Assembly: GCA_030263385.1 (NCBI GenBank)
Contig: SZOX01000003.1
Coordinates: 310,001-374,000 of the forward strand
From: Zeimonas sp003577305
Lineage (GTDB): Bacteria > Pseudomonadota > Gammaproteobacteria > Burkholderiales > Burkholderiaceae_E
Reading direction: 5' to 3'
Length of the DNA: 64,000 bases
In this document: in pieces, positions 19,428-27,055 of the stretch
How the letters are laid out: each line of letters begins with the position of its first letter
Numbering within the stretch: the stretch's first letter is position 1
Made by a program: the position numbers and the translations under genes
The notes under the pieces: generated by a model
The model's input: the letters and a program-made list of their open reading frames with translations, nothing else
Told to the model about the DNA's origin: nothing
The model's database searches: none

Positions 19428-19726
19428 CTGCAGCTGCCGCAGCAGTTGCCCGGAGCCTTGCCGATGCGCACGCGCCAGAGTTCCGGGCCCTGCTCGAGGT
19501 AGTCCCAGGTGAAGAGGCCGTGGAAATTCGACTTGAACTGGCGGTACAGCGGCACGGGATCGTGATCGTTGACCAGCTCCAGCGCGCCCCCCTGCGGCAG
19601 GCCGTTGAAGGAGGAGAAGATCAGCTCGTGACGCTCGTGCGGGGCGATGCTGCGGACGTCGATTTTCGCGGGAGCTGGCTCGCCGATCGTTACGGGCTCT
19701 GCTCGCGGGCGGATGACTTCTCTCAT
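19424..19726 (-). CDS. DUF2249-domain protein
   Basis: 100 residues from ATG 19726, preceded by GGAGAA. The domain runs through 'IDVRSIAPHERHELIFSSF', 'GGALELVNDHDPVPLYRQF' and 'LEQGPELWRVRIGK', which is the DUF2249 pattern, and ends in a Cys-rich tail 'GNCCGSCS'. DUF2249 proteins are encoded next to NO-reductase, hemerythrin-like and nnrS genes in many proteobacteria. The open frame upstream to 19939 was rejected as start because it lacks domain character. Confidence 0.88.
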   Translation of the reverse strand: MREVIRPRAEPVTIGEPAPAKIDVRSIAPHERHELIFSSFNGLPQGGALELVNDHDPVPLYRQFKSNFHGLFTWDYLEQGPELWRVRIGKAPGNCCGSCS

Positions 19727-20087
19727 GATTGCGGATTCTCCGGTGGTGATGGGGGTCAGGAAAGATCGACGGAAAGTATACCTTCTAGAACCTGGCCTGG
19801 CATGCCGGTGCTGTACCCGATGCCGGGGCGACCCGGCCAGGAAGCGCATCGGGTTCCACGCGTGCACGGGCGTGGCCAGCCACCGGACTCTCGGCCTCAT
19901 CTGCAGTCTGTCCGCGGTACCAATGGCACCACGATTCACGGCCCGCCCGGCACTTTACCTTGCCACGCGGACAGACAAACATGTCCATGTCGTGCGAAGG
20001 CCCGATGGAAGGGCCGAGCGTGACACGGCCGCTCGAGGGTGGCGCGGGTGTTCGAGTGCTGCGGTCGAACGGTGGGGGGAGATCGAC
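19727..20087. promoter_or_regulatory. divergent control region between DUF2249-nnrS and haoA
   Basis: 361 bases without a gene. A TATACT -10-like hexamer for the minus strand is at 19780-19775, next to a perfect palindrome TTCTAGAA (19783-19790). No convincing FNR/DNR-type site (TTGAT-N4-ATCAA) was found. A strong GGGGGGAG Shine-Dalgarno (about 20075-20082) precedes haoA. The hao promoter itself could not be placed. Confidence 0.35.
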
Positions 20088-21815
20088 ATGCATCGAGTTC
20101 ACTGTCGCAGGCGCCTGCAGCAGTTGCTGCGGGCGTTCCTGTTCGTCTTCGGGGCGACGCTCGCCGGCAGCGCCGCAGCCGACATCCCCAAGGAACTCTA
20201 CGACGCTCTCGGGATCCGATCCGACGCGCCGCCGAAGGAACTGTACGACGCACTGGTCAAGCGGTATCGGGATCCGGCGCAGGGGGCGGGCAAGGGCAAG
20301 TTCGCCGACCTGTGGCAACCGATTCCGTTCAGCAAGTATTTCGATCCGGCCAGCTTCTACTCACCTCCGAGCTCGGTGGCCGAGATCGCGGGGCGCAAGG
20401 ATTGCGTCGATTGCCACGAGAAGGAATCTCCGGGCTGGGTGCATCAATGGAGGCAGAGCGCGCACGCCAACCTCGGCAAGATCCGCACACTCAAGCCATC
20501 CGACGCGCGCTATTACCAGAAGGCAAGACTCGAAGAGGTCGAGCGCAATCTGCGTTCGCTCGGCAAGCTTGCCGCAAACGACAGCCTGAAAGAGGTCGGC
20601 TGCATCGACTGTCACGTCGACATCAATCGGAGTGCCAAGGCAGATCACCGCAAGGATCTGCGCATGCCCACCGCCGATGTCTGCGCGAGCTGTCACCTGA
20701 CCGAGTTCGCCGAACGCGAAAGCGAGCGCGATACCGCCGTATGGCCCCAGGGCGTCGAGAGAACCAGGGGCCGGCCTTCGCACGCGCTCGACTACCAGGA
20801 CAACGTGGAGACGGGAATCTGGGCCGGCATGCCGCAAAGGGAGATCGCCGAGGGCTGCACCGCGTGCCACATGAACCAGAACAAGTGCGACACGTGTCAC
20901 ACGCGACATTCGTTCTCGCTCATCGAAGCGCGCAAGCCCGAAGCCTGCGGCACTTGCCACAGCGGCATCGACCACAACAACATCGAAGCCTACCTGCTCT
21001 CCAAGCACGGTACCCAGTACACCATGCTCGGCTCGAACTGGAACTGGAACGTGCCGCTCAAGGATGCAATCGCCAAAGGTGGGCAGACTGCGCCCACCTG
21101 CCAGAGCTGCCACATGGAGTACAAGGGCAAGTACGGCCACAACGTGGTGCGCAAGGTGCGCTGGGCGAACTACCCGCTCGTGCCGGGCATCGCCGAAGCG
21201 GTGGTCAATTCCGAATGGTCGAAGCAGCGGCTCGACGCCTGGGTGAAGACCTGCACGCAGTGCCACTCCGAGCGCTTCTCGCGCGCCTATCTGGACCTGA
21301 TGGACAAGGCGACGCTGCAGGGCCTGGAGAAGGTCAAGGAAGCCCAGGCTGTCGTGAGCAGGCTGCACGCGGATGGCCTGTTGCCCGGTCAGAAGACCAA
21401 CCGTCCGGCGCCACCGGCACCGGAGAAAGATGCGCCGATGGAGTTCTTCCAGCTCATGTGGAGCAAGGGTAACAACCCGACGAACATCGAGTTCGAAGCG
21501 AAGGCGATGGGCGAGAACGACCTGCCGAAGCTCTTCGTCGGCGTCGCTCACGTCAATCCTGGCGGGTGGACCTACACCGAGGGCTGGGAACCGCTGATTC
21601 GCTCCTACTCGAAGATCATGGACTTCGATACGCAGATCCGGGAGCGAGCGGCCACGACGCAACCCAAGGGATCGGGTGTCGGGTCGCGTGCGGCTCTGGC
21701 GCTGCTCGCTCCGACTGGATCCGACAGCATCTGGTTCGTAGGGTTGGGCGGTGTTCTGGTGCTGGGCGGCGGTGCACTGATCTGGCGTTCCCGCCGTGGA
21801 CGCGACAACCGCTGA
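20088..21815 (+). CDS. haoA: octaheme hydroxylamine dehydrogenase (HAO)
   Basis: Periplasmic octaheme c-type enzyme that oxidises hydroxylamine (to NO in current models), passing electrons to c554. 575 aa, close to the about 570 of the Nitrosomonas enzyme. A signal peptide (residues 1-31) is followed by exactly eight CxxCH motifs at 106, 172, 199, 257, 267, 287, 338 and 389. 'GGWTYTEGW' at 492-500 lies where the Tyr that cross-links the P460 heme is expected, supporting an oxidative enzyme. A hydrophobic C-terminal helix (about 547-566) followed by 'RSRRGRDNR' suggests a membrane anchor. First gene of the cluster with haoB, cycA, cycB. Confidence 0.92.
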   Translation: MHRVHCRRRLQQLLRAFLFVFGATLAGSAAADIPKELYDALGIRSDAPPKELYDALVKRYRDPAQGAGKGKFADLWQPIPFSKYFDPASFYSPPSSVAEIAGRKDCVDCHEKESPGWVHQWRQSAHANLGKIRTLKPSDARYYQKARLEEVERNLRSLGKLAANDSLKEVGCIDCHVDINRSAKADHRKDLRMPTADVCASCHLTEFAERESERDTAVWPQGVERTRGRPSHALDYQDNVETGIWAGMPQREIAEGCTACHMNQNKCDTCHTRHSFSLIEARKPEACGTCHSGIDHNNIEAYLLSKHGTQYTMLGSNWNWNVPLKDAIAKGGQTAPTCQSCHMEYKGKYGHNVVRKVRWANYPLVPGIAEAVVNSEWSKQRLDAWVKTCTQCHSERFSRAYLDLMDKATLQGLEKVKEAQAVVSRLHADGLLPGQKTNRPAPPAPEKDAPMEFFQLMWSKGNNPTNIEFEAKAMGENDLPKLFVGVAHVNPGGWTYTEGWEPLIRSYSKIMDFDTQIRERAATTQPKGSGVGSRAALALLAPTGSDSIWFVGLGGVLVLGGGALIWRSRRGRDNR

Positions 21816-22869
21816 TCGCGTATCCGCAGCACCTGTCCGGGCCCCGGCAGGGCGCCGCCGCTGGGCGCTCGCGGCCGGGTTCGCCCTTGTCCTCGCCGGG
21901 TTCGCGCTATGGAGCCTGCTCGCCGCCGGGCTGTCCGATCTGCCGCAGATGCCATATCGCTACCAGGTCGTCGCCGAAGGCGAGGCTGCGAGCTTTCGTG
22001 AACTCGATCTCGAGGACACTCCGGCCCTGCCGGTGCGCAAGCTTGAACTCATGGCTGACGGCGTGGAGCAAGCGGTGGCAGTTGGCTACGCGGCAACCAT
22101 GCCTGGCAGGGCTCCCGTGCTGCTGGGCTGGGAGAACCGCACTGCCGAACCGACGCTGGCCTTCGACACGCGCGCAACTGACGTGACGGCGCTCGCACGC
22201 GCAGTGGCCCGGCATGCGCCCGCGGGAGCCACCGTACTGTCGTGGTGGGACACGTCGCGCCAACTCGGGTTGCTCGCCGGCATGACGCCCGTGAACGACA
22301 CGAATCTGGCGCAACCCTTGCTGCTGCCGGCGCAGTGGCGCCGCGTACGCAGCGTGATCGAGAGCGCCGAGGAGCAGTTCTGGCAGGCCGCGCGCGGGAG
22401 CGAAGCAGCCGCGCGTTTCGAGCGTTACGTGGACGCGCTCGTCTCCGAGGAATCGGATGGGTTGGCCGCCCTGCGCGCGCTCGCGGGTTCCGGTGAGACG
22501 TACCTGATCGTGCAGATCGTCGACGCCTACCGTGCGGGGATGCTGCGGCCCGATCGCCTGGGGATCGGTTATCGAGACTTCCCGCGCAGCGCCGGGCTTC
22601 ACGGCACGATCGCGACCGTCAAGGCCTGGCTTCGGGAACAGGGCCACGAATCGTACACGATCGACGCACGCGATCCGGCGGTCCTGCGGGTCTTTTTCCT
22701 GACGACGCCCGAGTCGAAGAAAACGCTGATTGCCCGGTTGCTTCCGTTCAGCACCTCGAATCCGTTCACGCTCGACGCTCCCCGGATCGTTCACCAACAG
22801 GGCCCGTACTGGGTCTTCAGGCTTTCCGCGCAACCCCGACCCGAGGGTTCCGCGCCCGCCGCCTCGTGA
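21796..22869 (+). CDS. haoB: HaoB-like protein of the hydroxylamine oxidation cluster
   Basis: 357 residues from a GTG that overlaps the haoA end by 20 bases. One N-terminal membrane helix (about 23-45) and a large periplasmic part without heme motifs ('VLSWWDTSRQLGLLAGMTPV', 'GIGYRDFPRSAGLHG'). It occupies the place of haoB (orf2) between hao and c554 in ammonia oxidisers and shares its size and topology. The function of HaoB is unproven. The call leans on synteny as well as sequence. Confidence 0.85.
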   Translation: MDATTADRVSAAPVRAPAGRRRWALAAGFALVLAGFALWSLLAAGLSDLPQMPYRYQVVAEGEAASFRELDLEDTPALPVRKLELMADGVEQAVAVGYAATMPGRAPVLLGWENRTAEPTLAFDTRATDVTALARAVARHAPAGATVLSWWDTSRQLGLLAGMTPVNDTNLAQPLLLPAQWRRVRSVIESAEEQFWQAARGSEAAARFERYVDALVSEESDGLAALRALAGSGETYLIVQIVDAYRAGMLRPDRLGIGYRDFPRSAGLHGTIATVKAWLREQGHESYTIDARDPAVLRVFFLTTPESKKTLIARLLPFSTSNPFTLDAPRIVHQQGPYWVFRLSAQPRPEGSAPAAS

Positions 22870-22894
22870 CGGAGCAATGGGGAGGAGGTTTTCG

Positions 22895-23623
22895 ATGACG
22901 CAGACGCATCCGTTTTCGTGCGCAGCGCGCATCGCCGCCCTGGTGCTGACCCTCCTGACGTGGACGACGGTTGTGCCGGCTGCCGAGCCGGCCTACGAGG
23001 GATTCAGGAGATGTGCGTCGTGCCACAAGAGCCAGAGCCAGTCGTGGAGGAAGACCGGCCACGCCAAGGCGCTCGACCTGCTCAAGCCGGGTGTGCGCCC
23101 GGACGCCAAGCGCCGGGCAAGGCTCGATCCGGCGAAGGATTACTCGAAGGACAAGGATTGTCTCGGCTGCCATGTCACCGGACTCGGCAGGGAGGGTGGG
23201 TATGACCCCGGAGACCCCGCGATCTACCTTGTCGGGGTCAGTTGCGAGTCCTGTCACGGGCCCGGTGGGCGCTACCAGAACCTGCACCGGGAGGCAGCCG
23301 AACGCTTCGACAAGAACAAGCTGACTTCGCCGCGGCAGAGTCTGGCCGATGCCGGCCAGGACTTCGGATTCGTCGAGCGCTGCAACGCTTGCCACCTGAA
23401 TTACCGCGGTTCGTCCTGGAAGGGGGCGCAGGCGCCCTACAACCCCTTTGCGCCGGAACTCGATGCGAAATACCGGTTCGAATTCGACAAAGCGGTGCGT
23501 GACGCCAAGGCGATGCACGAGCATTTCAAGCTCGAGGGGACGTTCACCGGGCCGCCGCTGCCTCCGTTTCACGAGGAGTTGCAGGCCAAGGCCAGGCCGA
23601 TCGGAAAGGACGAGCGCCGGTAA
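22895..23623 (+). CDS. cycA: tetraheme cytochrome c554
   Basis: Electron acceptor of hydroxylamine dehydrogenase. 242 aa with a signal peptide (1-30, 'VVPAAEPAYEG' at the cut) and four CxxCH motifs at 40, 89, 117 and 163, the number and type of spacing of the c554 family. The start has an excellent GGAGGAGG six bases or so upstream. The stop overlaps the next start as TAATG. It accepts electrons from HaoA and gives them to the membrane cytochrome encoded next. Confidence 0.9.
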   Translation: MTQTHPFSCAARIAALVLTLLTWTTVVPAAEPAYEGFRRCASCHKSQSQSWRKTGHAKALDLLKPGVRPDAKRRARLDPAKDYSKDKDCLGCHVTGLGREGGYDPGDPAIYLVGVSCESCHGPGGRYQNLHREAAERFDKNKLTSPRQSLADAGQDFGFVERCNACHLNYRGSSWKGAQAPYNPFAPELDAKYRFEFDKAVRDAKAMHEHFKLEGTFTGPPLPPFHEELQAKARPIGKDERR

Positions 23624-24198
23624 TGTGCGCATGGTTCGTCAAGAGGGGGCTGTCGGCGACGCTGTTCTGTGTAGTGATCGGGCTCGCAGTGGCGGTTCTG
23701 GCCGTGGGCGGCGAGGCGGCGCTCTCGACCCAGGGGTTCTGCACCAGTTGCCACTCGATGACCTACCCCGCAAAGGAGTTGGCCAGGTCCGCGCACTTCG
23801 GTCGTCTGGGCGCCGATCCGCAGTGCAAGGATTGTCACATTCCCCAGGGAATCGAGAACTTTCACCTCGCGGTCCGGGCCCACGTGGTCGACGGTGCGCG
23901 CGATCTGTGGCGCGAGATGACCAACGACTACTCGGACATCGGCCTCTTCGACGAGCGACGCCTGCAGATGGCCCACGAGGCGCGCATGCAGATGAAGCGC
24001 CTCGACAGCCTGACCTGCCGGCGCTGTCATCGCGACCCGCGGCCCGTCACGCCGGAGGGCAAGCTGGCCCACCGCAGCCTCGGGTCGGCCGGTGCCACCT
24101 GCATCGACTGTCACCAGAATCTCGTCCACAAGGAAGTCCCCGAAACCGACCTCGACAAGAGCCTGGTCGCGGGCGAAATGGTGCTGAAGGAAGACTGA
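23623..24198 (+). CDS. cycB: NapC/NirT-type tetraheme quinone reductase (cM552-like)
   Basis: 191-residue membrane-anchored tetraheme cytochrome. One N-terminal helix (about 10-30) is followed by CxxCH motifs at 40 ('CTSCHSMTYP'), 68, 132 and 160, the NapC/NrfH arrangement. In ammonia oxidisers the corresponding cM552 passes electrons from c554 to ubiquinone. It is shorter than the Nitrosomonas protein (about 239 aa). Last gene of the haoA-haoB-cycA-cycB cluster. A weak hairpin (GATGGT...ACCATC) follows without a T-run. Confidence 0.9.
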   Translation: MCAWFVKRGLSATLFCVVIGLAVAVLAVGGEAALSTQGFCTSCHSMTYPAKELARSAHFGRLGADPQCKDCHIPQGIENFHLAVRAHVVDGARDLWREMTNDYSDIGLFDERRLQMAHEARMQMKRLDSLTCRRCHRDPRPVTPEGKLAHRSLGSAGATCIDCHQNLVHKEVPETDLDKSLVAGEMVLKED

Positions 24199-24337
24199 CT
24201 GACGATGCGATGTGTGCCGCGGGGTGCCGCAGCGATGGTAGCGCTGGCACCATCGTCCTCCGGGCTGCTGGTCCTGGCAAAGCAGCCGCAAATCACGATA
24301 AGCTTAAAGCCGGAAGGTAGACCACCGGAGCCGAGTC

Positions 24338-25861
24338 GTGATGGAGCTTCCGGTTTCGCTCGACCCATCGGGGCGCCAATCGCTTCAGCGACAGCTGTTC
24401 GAGCAGCTGCGTGGCCTGATCCTCGGCGCAGGGCTCAGACCCGGAACACCGGTTCCGCCGAGCCGCTTGCTGGCACGCCAGCTCGGCGTTTCCCGCAATA
24501 CGGTTGTGCTGGCTTACGAGCGTCTGAGCGCCGAGGGCTACCTGCAGACGCGGTCAGCGCTCGGTACTTACGTGAGCCACGATCTGCCCGACTCCTCGTT
24601 GAGGGTCGATGCCGACGGGATTGCGGATCGCATGTCGGCCGGCAGGCGATTCCCCCGGTCGAGCCTTGCGTTCCGGGGTCGAGCGCAGGCGGTAGTGAGT
24701 CCGGGCAAGCTGGAATTCGATTTCTGGCTCGGGCGCCTCGACCCGACCCTGTTTCCGCTGAGCACGTGGCGTCGCCTCGTCAATCAGGTGCTCGAGAGGG
24801 CCGACTCCGGCTTCACCGAATATCGCGATCCCACTGGCCTGTTCGAGTTGCGCGCTGCGATCGCCGATCACTTGCGGCCGGCACGCGGCATGAAGGTCGA
24901 GTCCGACCAGATCATCGTGGTCGCCGGCGCGCAGCAAGGGCTGAACCTCATCGCACGCCTCTTGCTGCGGGAAGGAACGCGCGTGGTGACCGAGAACCCC
25001 TCGTACCAGGGCGCGGCCTACCTGTTCGAGAGCTACAGGGCGGAGGTGATACCGGTACCGGTAGACGAAAACGGCCTGTGCGTCGATGCGTTGCCGCCCG
25101 CCGGTGCGGCACTCGTCCACCTGACCCCATCGCATCAGTATCCGATGGGCTTCACGCTGTCGCTCGAACGCCGGATGAGGCTGCTCGATTGGGCGCGGCA
25201 GACCGGCGCGTATGTCGTGGAGGACGACTACGACAGCGATTTCCGCTATCGCGGATCGCCGCTCATGGCACTGATGGGGCTCGATCAGGCCGAAAGCGTG
25301 ATCTATCTCGGAACCTTCTCCAAGTCGGTCGGCACCGGCCTGCGAGTGGGCTATCTGGTGCTGCCCCGCCACCTCATCGAGCCCGCGCGCACGGCCAAGG
25401 CCTTGCTCGACAACGGACATGCCTGGCTCGATCAGGCGGTGCTGGCCGAATTCATCGCGAGTGGCGCCTACGACACCCACCTGCGCAGGATCCGGCGAAC
25501 CTATCTCGAGCGCCGCGACTGCCTGATCGACAGCCTGCGCAATCACTTCGGCAATGTGATGTTGACCGGAACCGACTCAGGCATGCACCTCGCGTGGCAC
25601 CTCCCTGCCGGCTTCCCGAGCGCGGCGGAACTGCAGGCTCTCGCGGCCGAACGGGCTGTCGGCGTCTATTCGCTCCGATCGGGCGCGGCACATGATTTCG
25701 GCGATTGCGCCTACAGCGACAAGACCCTCCTTTTTGGCTACTCCTCCCTCGACGAGGCTCGCATCCGGGCCGGAATCGAGCGCGTCGCCGACGCATTACG
25801 CGAGTGGAAGCGCACGCGCTGCACCAGCGCGCGCCCGGCGCGCACCTGCGCCGACCGGTAG
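24338..25861 (+). CDS. MocR-type regulator (GntR helix-turn-helix fused to PLP aminotransferase fold)
   Basis: 507 residues from GTG 24338 (GGAG seven bases upstream); ATG 24341 is an alternative. The N-terminal winged HTH reads 'RLLARQLGVSRNTVVLAYER' (about 45-64). The rest is a fold-type I aminotransferase domain with 'VVEDDYDSDFRY' and the PLP lysine in 'GTFSKSVGTGLRVGY' (about 328). MocR/PdxR proteins control B6, GABA or amino-acid genes; the target here is not evident. It is 139 bases after cycB on the same strand, so it may only be a neighbour of the hao cluster. Confidence 0.9.
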   Translation: MMELPVSLDPSGRQSLQRQLFEQLRGLILGAGLRPGTPVPPSRLLARQLGVSRNTVVLAYERLSAEGYLQTRSALGTYVSHDLPDSSLRVDADGIADRMSAGRRFPRSSLAFRGRAQAVVSPGKLEFDFWLGRLDPTLFPLSTWRRLVNQVLERADSGFTEYRDPTGLFELRAAIADHLRPARGMKVESDQIIVVAGAQQGLNLIARLLLREGTRVVTENPSYQGAAYLFESYRAEVIPVPVDENGLCVDALPPAGAALVHLTPSHQYPMGFTLSLERRMRLLDWARQTGAYVVEDDYDSDFRYRGSPLMALMGLDQAESVIYLGTFSKSVGTGLRVGYLVLPRHLIEPARTAKALLDNGHAWLDQAVLAEFIASGAYDTHLRRIRRTYLERRDCLIDSLRNHFGNVMLTGTDSGMHLAWHLPAGFPSAAELQALAAERAVGVYSLRSGAAHDFGDCAYSDKTLLFGYSSLDEARIRAGIERVADALREWKRTRCTSARPARTCADR

Positions 25862-25899
25862 TCGGCGACGGGCTTTCCGGACTTCCGGTTGCAGGCTCA

Positions 25900-27030
25900 T
25901 CACTGCCCGCTGAACTCCGCGCGCCTGAATCGCGCCAGCGTCGCAACGAAGAACGCCGCACCGATCGCCGTGATCGCGGCGAACTGCGGCCACACCACGT
26001 CGAGCCCGGCGCCGCGAAACAGGATCGCCTGCCCCAGGCTGGTGAAATGCGTCGTCGGGGCGGCGAGCATCACCGTGCGCACGAGTTCGGGCATGCTCTC
26101 GCGCGGCGTCATGCCGCCCGAGAGCATCTGCAGCGGCACCAGCACGAGGATCACCAGCAGCCCGAGCTGGGGCATCGAGCGTGCCACCGTACCGAGAAAA
26201 ATGCCCATCGAGGTGGTCGCGAACAGGTGCAGCGCGGTACCGGCGACGAACAGCGGCACCGAGCCGGCCACCGGCACGCCGAGCACGGTGCCGATCACGA
26301 CCTTCAGTGCGAAGCCCGAGCACACGAGCACGACGAGTGCCATCGACCACACCTTGGCCGTCATGATCTGCAGCGGCGTGAGCGGCATCGCGAGCAGGTG
26401 CTCGATCGTGCCGCGTTCGCGCTCGCGGATCAGCGCGGCGCCGGTCAGGATGATCGAGAGCATCGTGATGTTGCCGATCAGCTCGGTCATCACCATGAAC
26501 CACGAGGAAGTCAGAGCCGGGTTGAAGCGCATCCGCATCGCCAGCTCGACCGGCGGCGGCGCCGCGGACGGTCGTCCGTAGCGCCCGAGGAAGCCGCTGA
26601 CCTCGGTCGTGACGATGGCCTGGATGTATGCGGCGCCCAGCCACGCCTGCGTCATCTGCGTCGCGTCGACGTTGAGCTGGATCGCCGGGCTTCGCCCGGC
26701 GAGCAGGTCGCGCTCGAAGCCCGACGGCACGATCAGCGCGAAAGTGAAGCGGGCGGAATCGAGCCCGGGGTCGACGTCGGCCAGCCCGATCTGCACCGGC
26801 GGCATGAAGTGCGGCGGCAGGAAAGCGTCGGCGATCCGGCCGGACAGCTGCGAGCGGTCTTCGTCGACGACCGCGATCGGGGCGTTGTTCAGCGTCTCGA
26901 GCACGCTCTGGCCGATCACGTACAGGTTCAGCGTGAACGAGTAGAGGACCAGCGCGAGCAGGATCCGGTCGCGCAGCAGGCTGCGCAATTCCTTGAGTCC
27001 GAGGTACAGGACGTTCGTTGCGCCGTTCAT
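25900..27030 (-). CDS. ABC-2 type permease (YhhJ-like)
   Basis: 376 residues. N-terminal helix, a large periplasmic loop (about 45-175), then five membrane helices, with 'ALIRERERGTIEHLLAMPLT' before the second helix as in ABC-2 permeases. Last gene of a three-gene minus-strand unit, after HlyD and a double-ATPase protein, the order of yhiI-rbbA-yhhJ in E. coli. It probably forms part of an efflux or secretion channel; substrate unknown. Confidence 0.88.
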   Translation of the reverse strand: MNGATNVLYLGLKELRSLLRDRILLALVLYSFTLNLYVIGQSVLETLNNAPIAVVDEDRSQLSGRIADAFLPPHFMPPVQIGLADVDPGLDSARFTFALIVPSGFERDLLAGRSPAIQLNVDATQMTQAWLGAAYIQAIVTTEVSGFLGRYGRPSAAPPPVELAMRMRFNPALTSSWFMVMTELIGNITMLSIILTGAALIRERERGTIEHLLAMPLTPLQIMTAKVWSMALVVLVCSGFALKVVIGTVLGVPVAGSVPLFVAGTALHLFATTSMGIFLGTVARSMPQLGLLVILVLVPLQMLSGGMTPRESMPELVRTVMLAAPTTHFTSLGQAILFRGAGLDVVWPQFAAITAIGAAFFVATLARFRRAEFSGQ

Positions 27031-27055
27031 CGCAGTCGCGCCTTCGGCTCGGCAG

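Noticed and set aside
19647..20087. N-terminal extension of HaoA or a separate gene in its leader
   Set aside because: The in-frame upstream codons have no domain or signal character, while ATG 20088 has an excellent ribosome site and begins a normal signal peptide.
24230..24265. Terminator after cycB
   Set aside because: The GATGGT/ACCATC hairpin is short, has a large loop and no T-run.
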